A DNA stretch of 64,000 nucleotides from Costus lasius (lineage: Eukaryota; Streptophyta; Magnoliopsida; Zingiberales; Costaceae): assembly GCA_027563935.2 (NCBI GenBank), contig CM050454.1, forward strand, positions 25,169,501-25,233,500. The letters are read 5' to 3'. Under the pieces are notes generated by a model that was not told the DNA's origin, ran no database searches, and worked only from the letters and a program-made list of their open reading frames with translations. How positions within the stretch are numbered: position 1 is the stretch's first letter; each line of letters begins with the position of its first letter. Of the stretch, positions 53,525 through 64,000 are shown piece by piece. Both the position numbers and the translations under genes were made by a program.

Positions 53525-53915
53525 ACGACCTATTCTGGCGGGGATCGTAGGCACAGTTGACGACGTCTGAAATGTGTGAATCTGGCGGAGGTTTCCAGGT
53601 GTGGACGAAGTGCGAGGGCAAGCTTCGTCAACAGTGTCTTCGGTGGGATCTTCGGATGTGGACACGAGCAGAGGTGTCAATGTTCACAGACGAATTAGGC
53701 GACGAGGGCTGTCTTCAGCAGGCGATAGTTGCAGTGATGCGAGCACGAGGTGTGGTCCATGCGAGGGAGATGGACGTGGAGGACATGGAGCTGTCGAGCA
53801 TATCATGCCTCTCAATCTTTGAAGCTCGATGCAGAGGCATTGAAAGCTAGGTAGCAGTGAGAGCGCCCTCTAGAATGAAGCACAATAGCAGAGCCTCCAT
53901 CGGTGACAGCAAGAG
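53525..53915. other. Unassigned 0.4 kb between AthE and CoB
   Basis: GC-richer than its surroundings, with open stretches on both strands but no motif I recognise. It may be old element sequence or genuine host DNA. Confidence 0.4.
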
Positions 53916-54153
53916 TGTTTGGAATCCCCGGGCTATTTAAAAATTTAGAAACAGCGGAAGCGAGCCCTCGACCACGGACAAATATAGAGATTAGATAAAA
54001 TCTATCTCTAAGGACATTGTCTATGCAAATGTACATATGTGGTAGATGTACAAGGTGCATAACAATGACCATGCCAGAATATGTCAACCATTAAACACAG
54101 ATGTGACACACACCACACCGGACCAACAATAGGTCCTAGGGCATAAACACTAA
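53916..54153 (-). repeat. CoB: short copia LTR (internally deleted)
   Basis: The minus strand starts TTAGTGTTTATGCCCTAGGA after polypurine AAGTGGGAGATTA and ends CCCGGGGATTCCAAACA. Both ends match the CoA LTR ends (TGTTGGTG...; ATATCCCCGGG...CCCAACA). Only 238 bp lie between, so the middle of a long LTR seems deleted. Confidence 0.6.
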
Positions 54154-55399
54154 TAATCTCCCACTTGCACTAGGACTATGCTTGTTGAGTAACCTCAACA
54201 TCATGTCCTACACTCGACCTGCCACATTCCTACTGTGCTAGAGCACCGGTCAATGGACCCCCTATGTCAGTGTCAATATCTGCTATGTCTTTATTACCTC
54301 TGCCCCCAAGACAAAGTATTAGCACTTGAGTATGTTGTTCAAATCTTGTGAGGTTCAGTAAAGAACACCTATTCAAACTGCTTCTCAAAAGCATCTACAT
54401 ACTCTGCTTTCACGTAGTCTGCTTTGAAACTCCCTCAGCTTCTAGCACTACTACCATAATAGCTAGACTATCACATTGGTCTGACTTGAACAAGCTTCCA
54501 AGTATATACACTAAGTTTTTCTTGTCATCACTGACCAAGAACCACCCATTAGTTCTATACAGAACCTAAGTGTGTTCTTTACTCCTTGTCCAATGCCTAG
54601 CACCTGGACTGGACTTGGTACCATCAAGTCTTCAAGCTCCTACTAAGCTTGGGTACTATAAGGTGAAGATTCTTTGTCCAAGTTAGGAGTTACCGATAAC
54701 TCAGGCACACATGAATCGATTCAACCCATATTCCCATACTACCTGAACCCTAGGTTGCCCACAGCCTGTATATATAGTTCAGATTCTATTCTTGACCATT
54801 AGCGTTAAGTGGCTGACCTTGGACTGAATCCAAGTCACAACTTCCTCCCATTGGCCTTTATCAAGGAAAGACATTTCCAAGAAAAATAACACTAAGAGCA
54901 ACAATCACTTGTTCTACTGTGGGTCTATGAAGGACCGTCTTACGATATTAACACTGAATGTGATAGGGATGTAGGTGACAAGGAGAAGGAGAGTGGCGGC
55001 TATGAGAAGAGGAGATCAACTGGGTCAACTCGACCACACCAATCTACAAACTTCCTCTCTACTCATATCAACCAACCGTGAAGCATAAAACTCTCAAACA
55101 GATCTGAATCGTCAATAGATTCAATCTGAGGCTATCCGATCAATACAGAGTCTCTAGAGTTTAGGTGTCCGACTCTGTAGGCCTCTCTAACATTGGAAGT
55201 GATGACCTAATCATCATAAGCTGTGAGTGACACCTAACAGTGCATTGTTGCTACCAAAGTCACCGAAATAAATATCGCCATCGACAACCTCAAAACTATG
55301 ATAAGGTATAAGTTTATCAATATCCCTTTGCCAGGCTAATCATCCAAGTTGGACAAGCGTGTCACACTTGTTTATTCCAACAAAGATGGTCATTGCTAA
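54154..55399 (-). pseudogene. CoB interior and LTR-like debris
   Basis: Begins with the copia polypurine tract (minus strand, 54165-54153). No clean reading frame remains. 55190-55300 matches, in reverse, the CoA LTR around 25190-25290 (GTGCATTGTTGCTACC resembles the reverse of GGTAGCAGCGATGCAC). So at least one more copia LTR fragment is present. Boundaries are not visible. Confidence 0.4.
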
Positions 55400-56204
55400 A
55401 TCACGCTAGGAGGAGATCTATAGGATGGTCAAGAGGTCATGGTTCCTGCCTAGTCTTAAGTTGGAACTCTATCTCGGTGGCCCTCTGGTAGGCTACCTCT
55501 ATGGTGTCTATGTCATAGTAGATAAGGCCTCTTTTGATTTCTGGTCTAAGACCATTCTTAAATCAACTAAGGGTAAACCTAGGATCTTCGGTTATGTCAC
55601 TCCTCATCAAAAAGCTCATCAAATCTTATCATATACTCTTCTACAATTAAGGTTCCTTGGACAAGGCTACTAGTTTGGTCGAGAAGCTTATAGTGAAAGT
55701 ATAGGAGAACATACTTTTCTCTCAACTTGAGGTTCATCTCATCCCATCTTTCAATGGGTGGTTGACAAGACCTCTCCAGACTTCTTTCTAGTTGGTTCAA
55801 TAGAGTCTAGCCGAACCTTCAAGAAGGCATTTGGTAAACCTAACCTTAAAGTGTTTAGGCATCATACTCCAATCAAAGTATTGCTCGAGTTTGGTTGACC
55901 AATCTATGTATTGTCTATGGTCAAGAGATCCATTGAAGGTGGGTGGATTTAGCTTGATCACACATTGCACATCATCATCCCTAGGTCTAGGAGTATAGTG
56001 GGGTTTGGACATGATGCCCTTCCCATTCAAGGTTTTGGTGAGTGTTCCTAGGGATGTTCCTTGGGCTATGACTCCTTTGCATAGGTTCTAGAAGATCCCT
56101 AAGATTATGTTCACTAGGTGGGCACCTAAGAGACCTATGTCTAGAAGACACTTTTATTTCTTGCACCTTATGATTAATTTGGTTTACCATTGTGTCTAGG
56201 TTAT
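55400..56204 (-). pseudogene. GyC gag remnant (Ty3/gypsy), cut by AthF
   Basis: Minus-strand pieces: LNPPTFNGSLDHRQYIDWST, LEQYFDWSMMPKHFKVRFTK and LLEGSARLY, then a stop; WDEMNLKLREKYVLLYFHYK, LLDQTSSLVQGTLIVEEYMI; then a third frame with FKNGLRPEIKRGLIYY and VAYQRATEIEFQLKTRQ. This is a chromovirus-like gag with several stops. Upstream sequence is separated by AthF at 56205. Confidence 0.82.
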
Positions 56205-57651
56205 TGATAACCTTCCGCAAGTGCATGGAATTATCGAAGTAATAAAAAGATATCGTTCCCAACGAGGATTACGTAGTTAAGTACTGACTCTTTGACTTAT
56301 TTAAATCTAGGCAAAATAAATAAGTGGTTATGATGAACTTCTAAGCACGAACAATTCAAAAGCAACCTTTTAGAGGATTCAAGTTCTAAGAGAATCAGGA
56401 TTTTTAGGTTTCAGCACACTGACTATTATGAATCTTATAAAGATAACTCAATCAATAAAAAATATCTATCATGAAAGGAGCTTTTCCTAATGTACATATC
56501 ACCTCCTCTCGGACTGTAATACGGTATTTAATTAAGTTAACTCCCTACTCTCATGACAATTAACCTAACTAAACCCATATGAAAAGTTATTTAGATCATT
56601 CAACCGAATCCAACCTACTCTCGTAATTGGATTCGAATGTTCAATTGAAATAGATCGGATGTTGCGATTCACCTCTCGGTCCTTCTCGCAACGTCTAATA
56701 TGCAATTATACGTGGCCAAGGTAAATTATGAAATAAACATAACTTCAATCAAATCATGATGATAAATTCGTATAAAAAGAGTATGAATAAGGATTAATTC
56801 ATAAAAGTCAGCGGGCTAAGCCCTAAATCCCTAAATAAGGATCTACTCACTCATGTTCTTAAGGAAATACATGTTTATGTGATGAATAAGCATAGATCTA
56901 GTAAAAATAGCAAAGAATTCACTAAGTCAATAATAAAACTGTCTTCTCCTCGATCTGTAGATGAGAAAGAGTTGATCAATCGTTGCTTTTGCTTGGAATC
57001 TCGCCGAAATATGTTCTGAAACTTGAGTTTCGCCCTCGTCTCCACTGCCACTTGTGTTCATCCGAAAAAAGCTCTCTAACCTTCGAAAAATCTGATCTTT
57101 TATAGTTAGACCGGCTTAGAACCCATCAAGAAACGGTTCTACAAAGTTTGATTCAAATCCGATTCGAATCAGTGGAGAATCGAGTGAAAAACTCATCGTG
57201 CAGACGTTTTCATGGTCTGTAACAAGTTTACGGCTAAGGCTGTAAATGTCTCTATGTGTACAGCCTTTTGTACACAGAAAGTTTCACGGGCCATGTTGGA
57301 TTCACGGCTTCACCCATGAAAGTTTCTGTGCATTCCAACACTTAGCCGTTTTTTCGCCTTTCGCTCGATATCAAAATTACGGCCAAGGCCGTGAATGTTG
57401 ATTTCTTCACCATTTTCACTCCAAATTTGACGTGTAAACTCGTGATCTCCTTGGGAATCATGCTTTGGCGTCAAAACTCATGAAATCCATCATTTTTACG
57501 TTGTTTTACCTATATTTTTAATAAAACCAAGAAAAGTGAAGATTCCGTGCAAAGTGAAGCAAAAGCACCGAAATAAGCACAAAATCATGCAAATAAGCCC
57601 AAAATATGATCTAAAATATAGGCAAAAATGTGGTGTAAATACAACGCATCA
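56205..57651 (-). repeat. AthF 3' LTR (1447 bp)
   Basis: The minus strand runs TGATGCGTTGTATTTACACC to GGAAGGTTATCA. U3 palindromes ACGGCCAAGGCCGT and variants lie at 57225-57385. TATAAAAG is at 57104-57097. Leader hairpins occupy 56536-56695. The terminal block TTACTTCGATAATTCCATGC then ACTTGCGG is present. Confidence 0.85.
56536..56695 (-). other. Three hairpins with GAGA loops, AthF LTR
   Basis: Plus-strand arms GTTAA/TTAAC (56536-56564), CGAATCCAA/TTGGATTCG (56605-56635) with inner TAC/GTA, and GATGTTGCGA/TCGCAACGTC (56658-56695) with inner ACC/GGT. On the minus strand the second and third apices read GAGA; the first is close. Outer arms share no sequence. Confidence 0.85.
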
Positions 57652-57672
57652 AAATACCCTAGACTTAGAATT

Positions 57673-57690
57673 TTGCTTGTCCTCAAGCAA
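57673..57690 (-). other. Hairpin beside the AthF polypurine tract
   Basis: Plus-strand TTGCTTG, loop TCCT, CAAGCAA; 21 bases from the LTR. On the minus strand, loop AGGA. Confidence 0.8.
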
Positions 57691-59215
57691 TTCATCAATA
57701 TGAACAAAGAATGTAAAGATAAGGAATGCTTATCAGTTTTACCATCAATAAAGTCTTTAGTCTACATTTCAGGCATGCAACTTTTTAGAACTTAGATTAT
57801 TCAAGAGAAGTCATAGTAAAAATAAATCATCAAGAGTTCATAATCCATGAAAGATAAAATTCACAAACCATGTTATAATGTTTAGTCAACACATATCAAG
57901 CAATCAAATACTTCTTGGTTTAATAAATCTGCCTTGATCAATAGATAAAGGTTTACTTTAAGTCATTTGGTGAAACTATAGATAAGAAATTTTTAATGCA
58001 ATTTATTCTTTAAACTATTATTTATAATAATATTGTTTAAAGTATACTGCAAAATAGTATAGTTTAATTCATGGTCTTGATCTTAGCCAGAGGAATCTTC
58101 CACTAAGCTCACAACTTTCTCTTTTTCTCTCTCTTTTTTTTTCTTTTTTTTTAAGACTTCAACTCATGTCTTGGGTACCACTGCCAATTTTTCGCAGTGC
58201 CAAGTAGAGGAGTCAAATATTTTTTTTTTCATATAAAAATATGGCAAAAACCGGCCAGTGTCATCCCATAACCTCATATTATGCTACCAGAGGAATTGGA
58301 GCAAATCTCAAGTTAAATATATAAATCACCAAATTTCTATCCATAAAAATCACTATTAAATCAAAGGAAAATAAATTAAACTTAAAGTACAAGGATCACT
58401 ATGCACATGTTGTTTAAACATATAACAATTCCTATGTAAACTTAATCAATACCAGAATCAATCTTACTCGACAATTTAAGTTTTCATGAAAATCTCAAAA
58501 ATTCTCTAAGTCATCAAATTAAATGCCCAAAATGCTCCCTAAGTTCAAAATTAAGGATAAAACAAAAATACTTATTCCTTAATAACCTTAAACATTCAAA
58601 ATTCATATCTATAAAACTATGAAGGACTAACAAAATATGAAAAACAAAGAACACCCTAGACTTAAATTGTTGCATATGTATAAACATCAAATAAATAAAT
58701 GAAGGATTTCAGAAAAAATTTTGCAAGAGTTCCCTCTATATTATTGGCGAAACCCTGTACAATTATATCAAAAGTGTGAAATACAGCTCAGAAAAAATCA
58801 AAAAATATACCATATCAAAGATATTCAAATTTTACATGGTAATCAAGTCTCAAATGTCAAATACTGTCATGTTTTATCAACCAAATCACAGTTTACCATA
58901 TCAAATTACTATTCACTCAAAATATCATGGCATGTACCAAAATTAGTCTAAAATTTCACAAACTCATCAACCAGCATCCAAAACCATCCTATCTGTACCA
59001 AGTTTAGCATCCTATGATCTAATACCATCATGTATATACAATATCAAGTCTAATGTCAAAATATCATATAGTATCCAGATACAATGCTCACACATAAAGA
59101 AAACATAAAAATGCTATGCGTGGTTGTATCAGCATCAAATCCACTAAACCAAACCTGTGCACAAACAAGATATATGTGAGATCTCATGCATAATATTAGA
59201 GAACAATTTCAAATT
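57691..59215 (-). other. AthF 3' noncoding region
   Basis: 1.5 kb, A/T-rich, no gene. One stem-loop unit at 58153-58215 (reverse of GGCACTGCG...GGCAGTGGTACC). 58464-58560 is also found near 36371. Confidence 0.6.
58153..58215 (-). repeat. Stem-loop unit, AthF 3' noncoding region
   Basis: Single copy of the Athila 3' unit, minus strand, with CACTG/CAGTG pairing intact around CGAAAAATTGG. Confidence 0.75.
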
Positions 59216-59235
59216 TTATGTAAAGAAAATAAGAT

Positions 59236-59939
59236 ACTCATAAAGCCTGCCAATCTGTCTCCGTGTGCTCGGAGTCCTCCTCCTCATCTCTAGTATGTCG
59301 TGTCGATGAAGATGAGAGATGACGCCGTAATAGCTCCTATATTGCACGTAAAGACTCGAGTGCCCTTGACTGTCCATCTTCAAGGTGGGATATGTCGTCA
59401 TGCATCCTCCGCTGCTCCGCTCGCATCTGCTCTACAGAAGGGTCTAGCCGTGCTGATGTAGATGGTCTGGTAGATGTAGATGGTCTGTCAGCGGCGGATG
59501 GCTCGACTAGAGGGATATGCTCTAAAATTCTCGGCGGAGAAGGAGGTGAAGTTGCCTTTCTAGGACCTCCCCCACGAGTGGGATCCACGATCCAGTTCTG
59601 CTGAACACAAACCGTAGTACAGTCCATGTTCGGCAGCCTCATCATAATATCAGTGTGCCTGAACATGAGATGATACGAGCTACCAAGCCTCATAATCATC
59701 TTAATGGCAACACAGGCATCCATGTCAAGTCTAGTATTACCCTTTGCCTCATTCAACCCCAAAGGGTCGATACCGAGGGCAAGGGCAATAGTAGTGATCA
59801 TACCTCCCATCACTAGGACTCATCTCCGTGCCCGAGTAGCTTTCTGAATCTGCTTCATCATGTAAAATGAGGTGCTGACGCGGAATCCTCTCAACATGGC
59901 CCATAAATAAAATAGCTCTGAATATCTGACCATGTCGTC
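59236..59939 (-). pseudogene. AthF accessory gene, C-terminal half, interrupted by AthG
   Basis: Minus-strand frame entering from AthG's insertion point: FYMMKQIQKATRARR, a stop near 59817, GGMITTIALALGIDPLGLNE, ARLDMDACVAIKMIMRLGSS (matching LDIESCITMKMIVGEGD of AthD), VQQNWIVDPTRGG, a Ser/Thr/Arg/Pro-rich linker, a helix EQMRAEQRRMHDDISHLEDG, then a TAG at 59337. The same frame goes on for about 30 codons to an acidic end (RDEEEDSEHTETDWQAL). The N-terminal half lies past AthG, outside the window. Confidence 0.82.
59935..59939. repeat. Likely left target-site copy of AthG (TCGTC)
   Basis: The five bases before AthG's LTR end. The partner lies outside the window, so this is by position only. 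Confidence 0.4.
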
Positions 59940-61656
59940 TGTTGTACTGCGCAAGTGAATGGATACTCAAAGTTATAAAGAAAGATATCGAACCACAGAG
60001 ACCTTATTGTTAAGTACCAAATAATTAAATTCTTACTAGCTAAGCAATCGATTATAATGCAAATAAATGATAGGAAGAGTATAAAGATAAACAGAGAGAG
60101 AAATTGGGACTAGGGTTTCATCCGCTTTAATTTCTATGAATAGATATGAATAAAAGGTCGTTAGTCTACTTTCATCATGATAAAGATATAATTTACTTCA
60201 TAAAAGGATTATCTCACTTTCGTGCAGACAATCATGTAGGGACCAATCCTCGCTTTCGCGCAAGATTTATCCCAACGCTGAAAATAAGTAAATCATCAAA
60301 CAAATAACTCAATGATCACTTTAGTGCATCCGAATTCTAGGTTGATTATCTCAAGTGGAATCTCAAGGATCACTTTCGTGCATCCGAGTCTCAACACAGA
60401 TTCTACTTATAGTTTTCCAACGTTCTGATCCTTACTTTCGCACAAGATCTTCCCGTTTGACAAAATAACTCAATCCTAGATTCTTTTTATCAAACATGAC
60501 AATTATTATTCTAAAATCAGGAAATAAGAACTAATCAAATTTTTTTACAGTGAGATCCTATTATTCAATTTTAGGGTTCCAAGTTCTCAAGCAAGTCACT
60601 TTTTAGTCTATTGTGAAAACTCTAGAATCATGCATGATAGTAAGAAAACTATGGAGAATCATAGAGCAATCTATCACATAAGTAGAATCATCATAATAAA
60701 ACTATTCTGACGAAAATAAAAGTTATCTAGTCATAAGAAATCAAAGTGAATTACTCTCCCATGTCCCAAAGTATGATTAAACTAGCATTGAAGAGAAAAT
60801 ACAATCAACCATAGTATCAAAGTGTTAGAAATCAAAGAAGAAGGAGAAATAACGTTACAACACGGCTGTAATTTCCATTACAGCCGTAATTTTGGTTGAA
60901 AACTCACTATGAATAGTGCCTGCGACCATTCTTTTGTTGATTTCTCCTCCAATCGAGATCCCTTCACTCTAAAACTTATGTGATGTCCTCCCCTCCTCCA
61001 AGCGAAGCTTCAATGTAAAATTCACGGCCTGAGGTGACCTCCATGCCTCTTGGCGCGCGGCTGAACCTTAGAGATGCCTCGGTTGATTGCTCCCCGAATC
61101 CTCCAAAAAAATTAGTGCTTTTGCTCTCTTTATCTTCTGCTCATTGAGACGAGTCCACAGCTTCTTTCGGATCTCAATTTGGATGTCTGGATCTCCAGAA
61201 ATCTTTCGCGCAAGAATTGGGCCCGGAAAATCGCGTGTCTAGGTAGTAATTACGGCCGTAAAAAGCATTACGGCAGTGCCGTAATTTGGTTCTGTGAATT
61301 CTGGGTCAAAATTACGGTACCCTAATATTCATTACGGTGCTACTGTAATTTCTGGACAGAAAATTAAGGTACCATAATTTTTATTACACCCGGGGGTGTA
61401 ATTTTTCAAACTTGCATCGATTTGCATGAAAATTGGCGGGCGGCTTCGTTTCGACGTCTGGAATCCATTCTTGTGCTCAAATCCTTCAAAATCCATCAAA
61501 ATATAGCATTTTTACTTAAAATTATGAAAAATAAGAAATGGTGTAGATTCCGCAATATTTGACAAATAATGCTTAAAAACAAGCAAAAGATCATAAATAT
61601 GACACAAAAAGATATACAAAATGGCATGAAATTTACTATAAATTTCGGTGTCAACA
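59940..61656 (-). repeat. AthG 3' LTR (1717 bp)
   Basis: The minus strand runs TGTTGACACCGAAATTTATA to GCGCAGTACAACA, the same ACAACA end as AthD and AthE. U3 palindromes lie at 61245-61400 (GGCAGTGCC, ACGGCCGTAA), with a further one at 60863-60892. Five leader hairpins lie at 60208-60449. The terminal block with ACTTGCGC is present. Confidence 0.85.
60208..60449 (-). other. Five-member GNRA-capped hairpin array, AthG LTR
   Basis: Plus-strand outer arms: ATTATCT/AGACAAT (60208-60232), AATCCT/AAGATT (60245-60267), a decayed GATCAC/GTGCATC (60314-60331), GGAT/ATCC (60367-60385) and GATCCT/AAGATC (60427-60449). Inner stems are CAC/GTG, CGC/GCG and TAC/GCA around TTTC (GAAA on the sense strand). 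A bulged C (sense G) is at the same place each time. Confidence 0.87.
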
Positions 61657-61674
61657 AACACATAAGGCTCAAAC

Positions 61675-61694
61675 TTTGCTTGTCCTCAAGCAAA
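61675..61694 (-). other. Hairpin beside the AthG polypurine tract
   Basis: Plus-strand TTTGCTTG, loop TCCT, CAAGCAAA; 18 bases from the LTR. Confidence 0.8.
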
Positions 61695-62080
61695 TACATA
61701 GAATAAAGAACATTGCTATGGAAAATATGCTTTTTTTATGAAAAGTAAATTTCTAAAATATAATCACTCATGAAATATTCCATTAACTTTTTGCACAAAA
61801 TTTCAGATAAATACATCATCCTCTGAATTTAATCTTTAAGATTCATAGCTTTGATCAAATAAAACTTCGCAACTTGCATAATAAAAGAAATTTCAGTTTC
61901 ATGAATTTACCTAATTTTCAGTTTAAATCTACCATACTTTTGTTTATAGGAATAGGATATCCAAAATCTTTTTCCTAACAAAAATTTTCTTTTCTATTTT
62001 CTTTTTATTATTATTATTATTATTATTTTGGATGGCATGTACCCACATAGATACATACTTTTTATTTGGACTTCAACTCT

Positions 62081-62220
62081 TATCTTCGGTACCATTGTGA
62101 ATTTTACACAGTGCCAAGTAGAGGAGCCTTTTTCTTTTTCTCTCTCTTTTTTTTATAGACTTCAACCCATGTCTTAGGTACCATTGTCAATTTTGCACAG
62201 TGCCAAGTAGGGGAGTCTCT
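62081..62220 (-). repeat. Stem-loop repeats in the AthG 3' noncoding region
   Basis: Two units, reverse of GGCACTGTG...CAATGGTACC, about 80 bases apart, each with the CTACTTGGCACTG entry and GAGTTGAAGTC exit words. The CACTG/CAATG stems are slightly decayed. Confidence 0.75.
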
Positions 62221-64000
62221 CACTCTTTTTGGATCCTAGATTCTTTCTTCCCAACAAATAGTAAGATAAACTAAACATCAACTAGGTTAATCAATTGACA
62301 TCCATTCAAAAATTACACTCATATGCTCATTTTATTCAAGAAAGATGTTTCATTCTTAGATTGCATTCATCAAACAATATACCTACCCAAAATCCTTATG
62401 CATCAATTAATGAAGAATTTCAACAAGTAGATATATATTGAAGAAATAAATTTAACATAATAAGTATATCTCCATTCATAGGCATGCATGCATGAACATT
62501 CATCATCATAGAAAAATCTACCCATCTTTCATCACATGGATTCAAGCCATCAAAAAATTTTAAGCATAAATAATATTAAAATCAATGCAAAAGGTGTGAA
62601 GCATCAAACTCAAATAATCATGGTCAGAAGTGTATCATGATAGAATCAAGCAAACACATCGAATAGAAATCTCAGTGAGCAAATCAAGGATGCAACCATA
62701 TAAAATAATCATGAATACAAAAGAGTGCAAACAATACTCACAAGACTATATAGCAAGCTCTGACCAAAAATACATAAGGCTCAGACCAAAAAGAGTGTCG
62801 GGCCAGATGCTGCTAGGTTGAAAGATGTGTCTTTTGAAATTTTACCTGCACAATTTAAGGTACATAAGGCTCAGTTTAACAATAGTCTCTAAAAATTAAT
62901 AATGATAAAAAAATAATTTTCTTGAATAAGAATCAGAGATATCATCGGTAGTCCAAGAGAGTGCTGGTGGAAAGAGCTGATGCAGCTGAGAGGGTGAACA
63001 GAGGCTAGCTGAAAAGCTGCTAGCAATGATGATGGTGCCGATAGTAGAGTGAGTAATCTCTAGTGGCCTGCTAGAGACTACAGTCCTGGAGGTGAGATCG
63101 TCGGCTGGTGGGTGTCAGAGATAATGCTGCATAGATAAAAAAAATCAGTCACTAATAAAGAATCTACTGTGGTGATAATCCAGTGTCGACGGCTGGAAAC
63201 AGTGATGTCAGAGGCAGATGCAGTGGTGGCTAGAGGTGGAAGACAGTTGCTCTTGAGGATTTCTGGATCTGAAGGCAAAAGATGCAACATCTAGAAAGCA
63301 AACAGAGCAGCAACTAATTTTTTTTTTTAACAAAAGTAGTCATATCCAAGAATAAGATTTAATGCTCCAAAAAGAAAATAGACAGAATCATAAAGTAGAA
63401 TAAAACTTGTTCTTTCCAGATGTATGAAAATTAGAGGATCAAAATCTGTCAGGAATTTAGGGTATCAAGAGAAAGAGGGCTAATCATATTACTAAATCAA
63501 AAACTGGACAGAAGTAAATCAGATTCATAAAGTTGTCATGCTTCCTAGAATGATCAGAAAATATTTTCATGAAAACAATAAATCCAAGAGATAGAATGAA
63601 ACATGTATTTCCAATTTCAAGTGAAAGATCAGGGTTTCAACTCATCAAAGCATCTTAAAAATCTGCAGCAAAAACGCTAATCAGAATAGTCAAAAGAAAA
63701 CTGCTGTAGAAATTAATTAGAATCAAAAAGATGCTATGTGTTATAGGATGATCTATGAGCTTTAAACTTCAACAAAAATATCCAAAAAATAGAAAAAGAT
63801 GAGTATTTCATGTTCGTGCCAAAGATCAAAAATTTTTCCAACCTAGTTTCTTAAAATCACAGCGAGAAAACACCTAATCAGATAAGCAGACTGTAGATTT
63901 CAAATTATGGGCATGAAATTCCTTACGGCAGTGCTGTAATTTGCACAAAATTCTCGGGTCAAAAATATGCAGGAAATACGATACCGTGAAAATTCTTACG
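62221..64000 (-). other. AthG interior, unassigned
   Basis: 1.8 kb of A/T-rich sequence with no supported gene on either strand. A somewhat GC-richer patch lies at 62940-63300. TTACGGCAGTGCTGTAA at 63923-63939 and ATACGATACCGTGAA near 63976 are U3-type palindrome words, as expected for the region before an accessory gene. Confidence 0.45.

Larger units (their letters stand above)
56205..59939 (-). mobile_element. AthF: Athila-type element, 3' part, minus strand
   Basis: 3' LTR 56205-57651, polypurine hairpin, 3' noncoding region and the accessory C-terminal half to 59939, where AthG interrupts it. The rest must lie beyond the window. GTTAT at 56200-56204 would be its left target-site copy. 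Confidence 0.82.
59940..64000 (-). mobile_element. AthG: Athila-type element, 3' part, minus strand, runs off the window
   Basis: 3' LTR 59940-61656, polypurine hairpin at 61675-61694, stem-loop units at 62081-62220, A/T-rich interior, and ACGG-type palindromes at 63920-64000. No accessory gene is recognisable in 62230-63900, so it may be absent or deleted in this copy. Confidence 0.8.

Noticed and set aside
53557..53850. 97-codon frame between AthE and CoB
   Set aside because: Overlaps equally long frames on both strands in a GC-richer patch, with no recognisable motif.
63078..63290. 70-codon frame in AthG as a possible accessory gene
   Set aside because: None of the conserved accessory blocks can be found in any frame of 62230-63900.

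Overview
This window is plant nuclear DNA, apparently a heterochromatic block made almost wholly of nested LTR retrotransposons. Three families recur: Athila-type Ty3/gypsy elements with a tRNA-Asp primer site, chromovirus-like Ty3/gypsy elements with a tRNA-Met-type primer site, and Ty1/copia elements with LTRs of about 2.1-2.3 kb. I found no host gene, tRNA, rRNA or bacterial feature. The host species cannot be named from the sequence. Element names below (GyA-C, AthA-G, CoS, CoA, CoB) are local labels.

Layout. GyA (minus; 1-4581 and 31326 to about 32138) is the oldest left-hand element. Its pol is split by a copia solo LTR, CoS (328-2596). Its 5' leader is split by AthA (plus; 4582-31320, target duplication CCTAA on both sides). 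AthA's 5' LTR is in turn split by AthB (minus; 5177-17422, duplication GACTT), a nearly intact young Athila element with a 1667-codon gag-pol frame. A large deletion fused the rest of AthA's 5' LTR to the middle of a copia 5' LTR (CoA, 18129-26604). It removed AthA's gag-pol and left only its accessory gene and 3' LTR. To the right lie a chromovirus gag (GyB, to 34081), an Athila LTR with a gag start (AthC, 34082-36483), and AthD (LTR to 39341, gag-protease, an intact accessory gene). AthD is fused at about 45408 to AthE (gag-pol, 3' LTR to 53524). Then come a shortened copia LTR (CoB), a gypsy gag remnant (GyC), AthF (minus, 56205-59939), and AthG (minus, from 59940 past the window edge), which is inserted in AthF's accessory gene.

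How the parts work together. Athila order here is LTR, tRNA-Asp primer site, gag-PR-RT-RNaseH-IN, noncoding spacer, accessory gene (start MAPK/MAPR, about 400-460 codons), 3' noncoding region, polypurine tract, LTR. The same accessory gene is recognisable in AthA, AthB, AthD, AthE (tail only) and AthF.

The most interesting signal is structural. The Athila LTRs carry arrays of hairpins in what should be the transcribed leader. Their apices are short and often GNRA-capped (GAAA or GAGA), while the stem sequences differ from copy to copy yet stay self-complementary. Further conserved hairpins sit just after the gag-pol stop, in the 3' noncoding region, and beside the polypurine tract. Each element also carries its own palindromic word upstream of the LTR TATA box, and the same word recurs just upstream of the accessory gene, which suggests a second, internal promoter. 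All of this was read by eye; no folding or database search was run.
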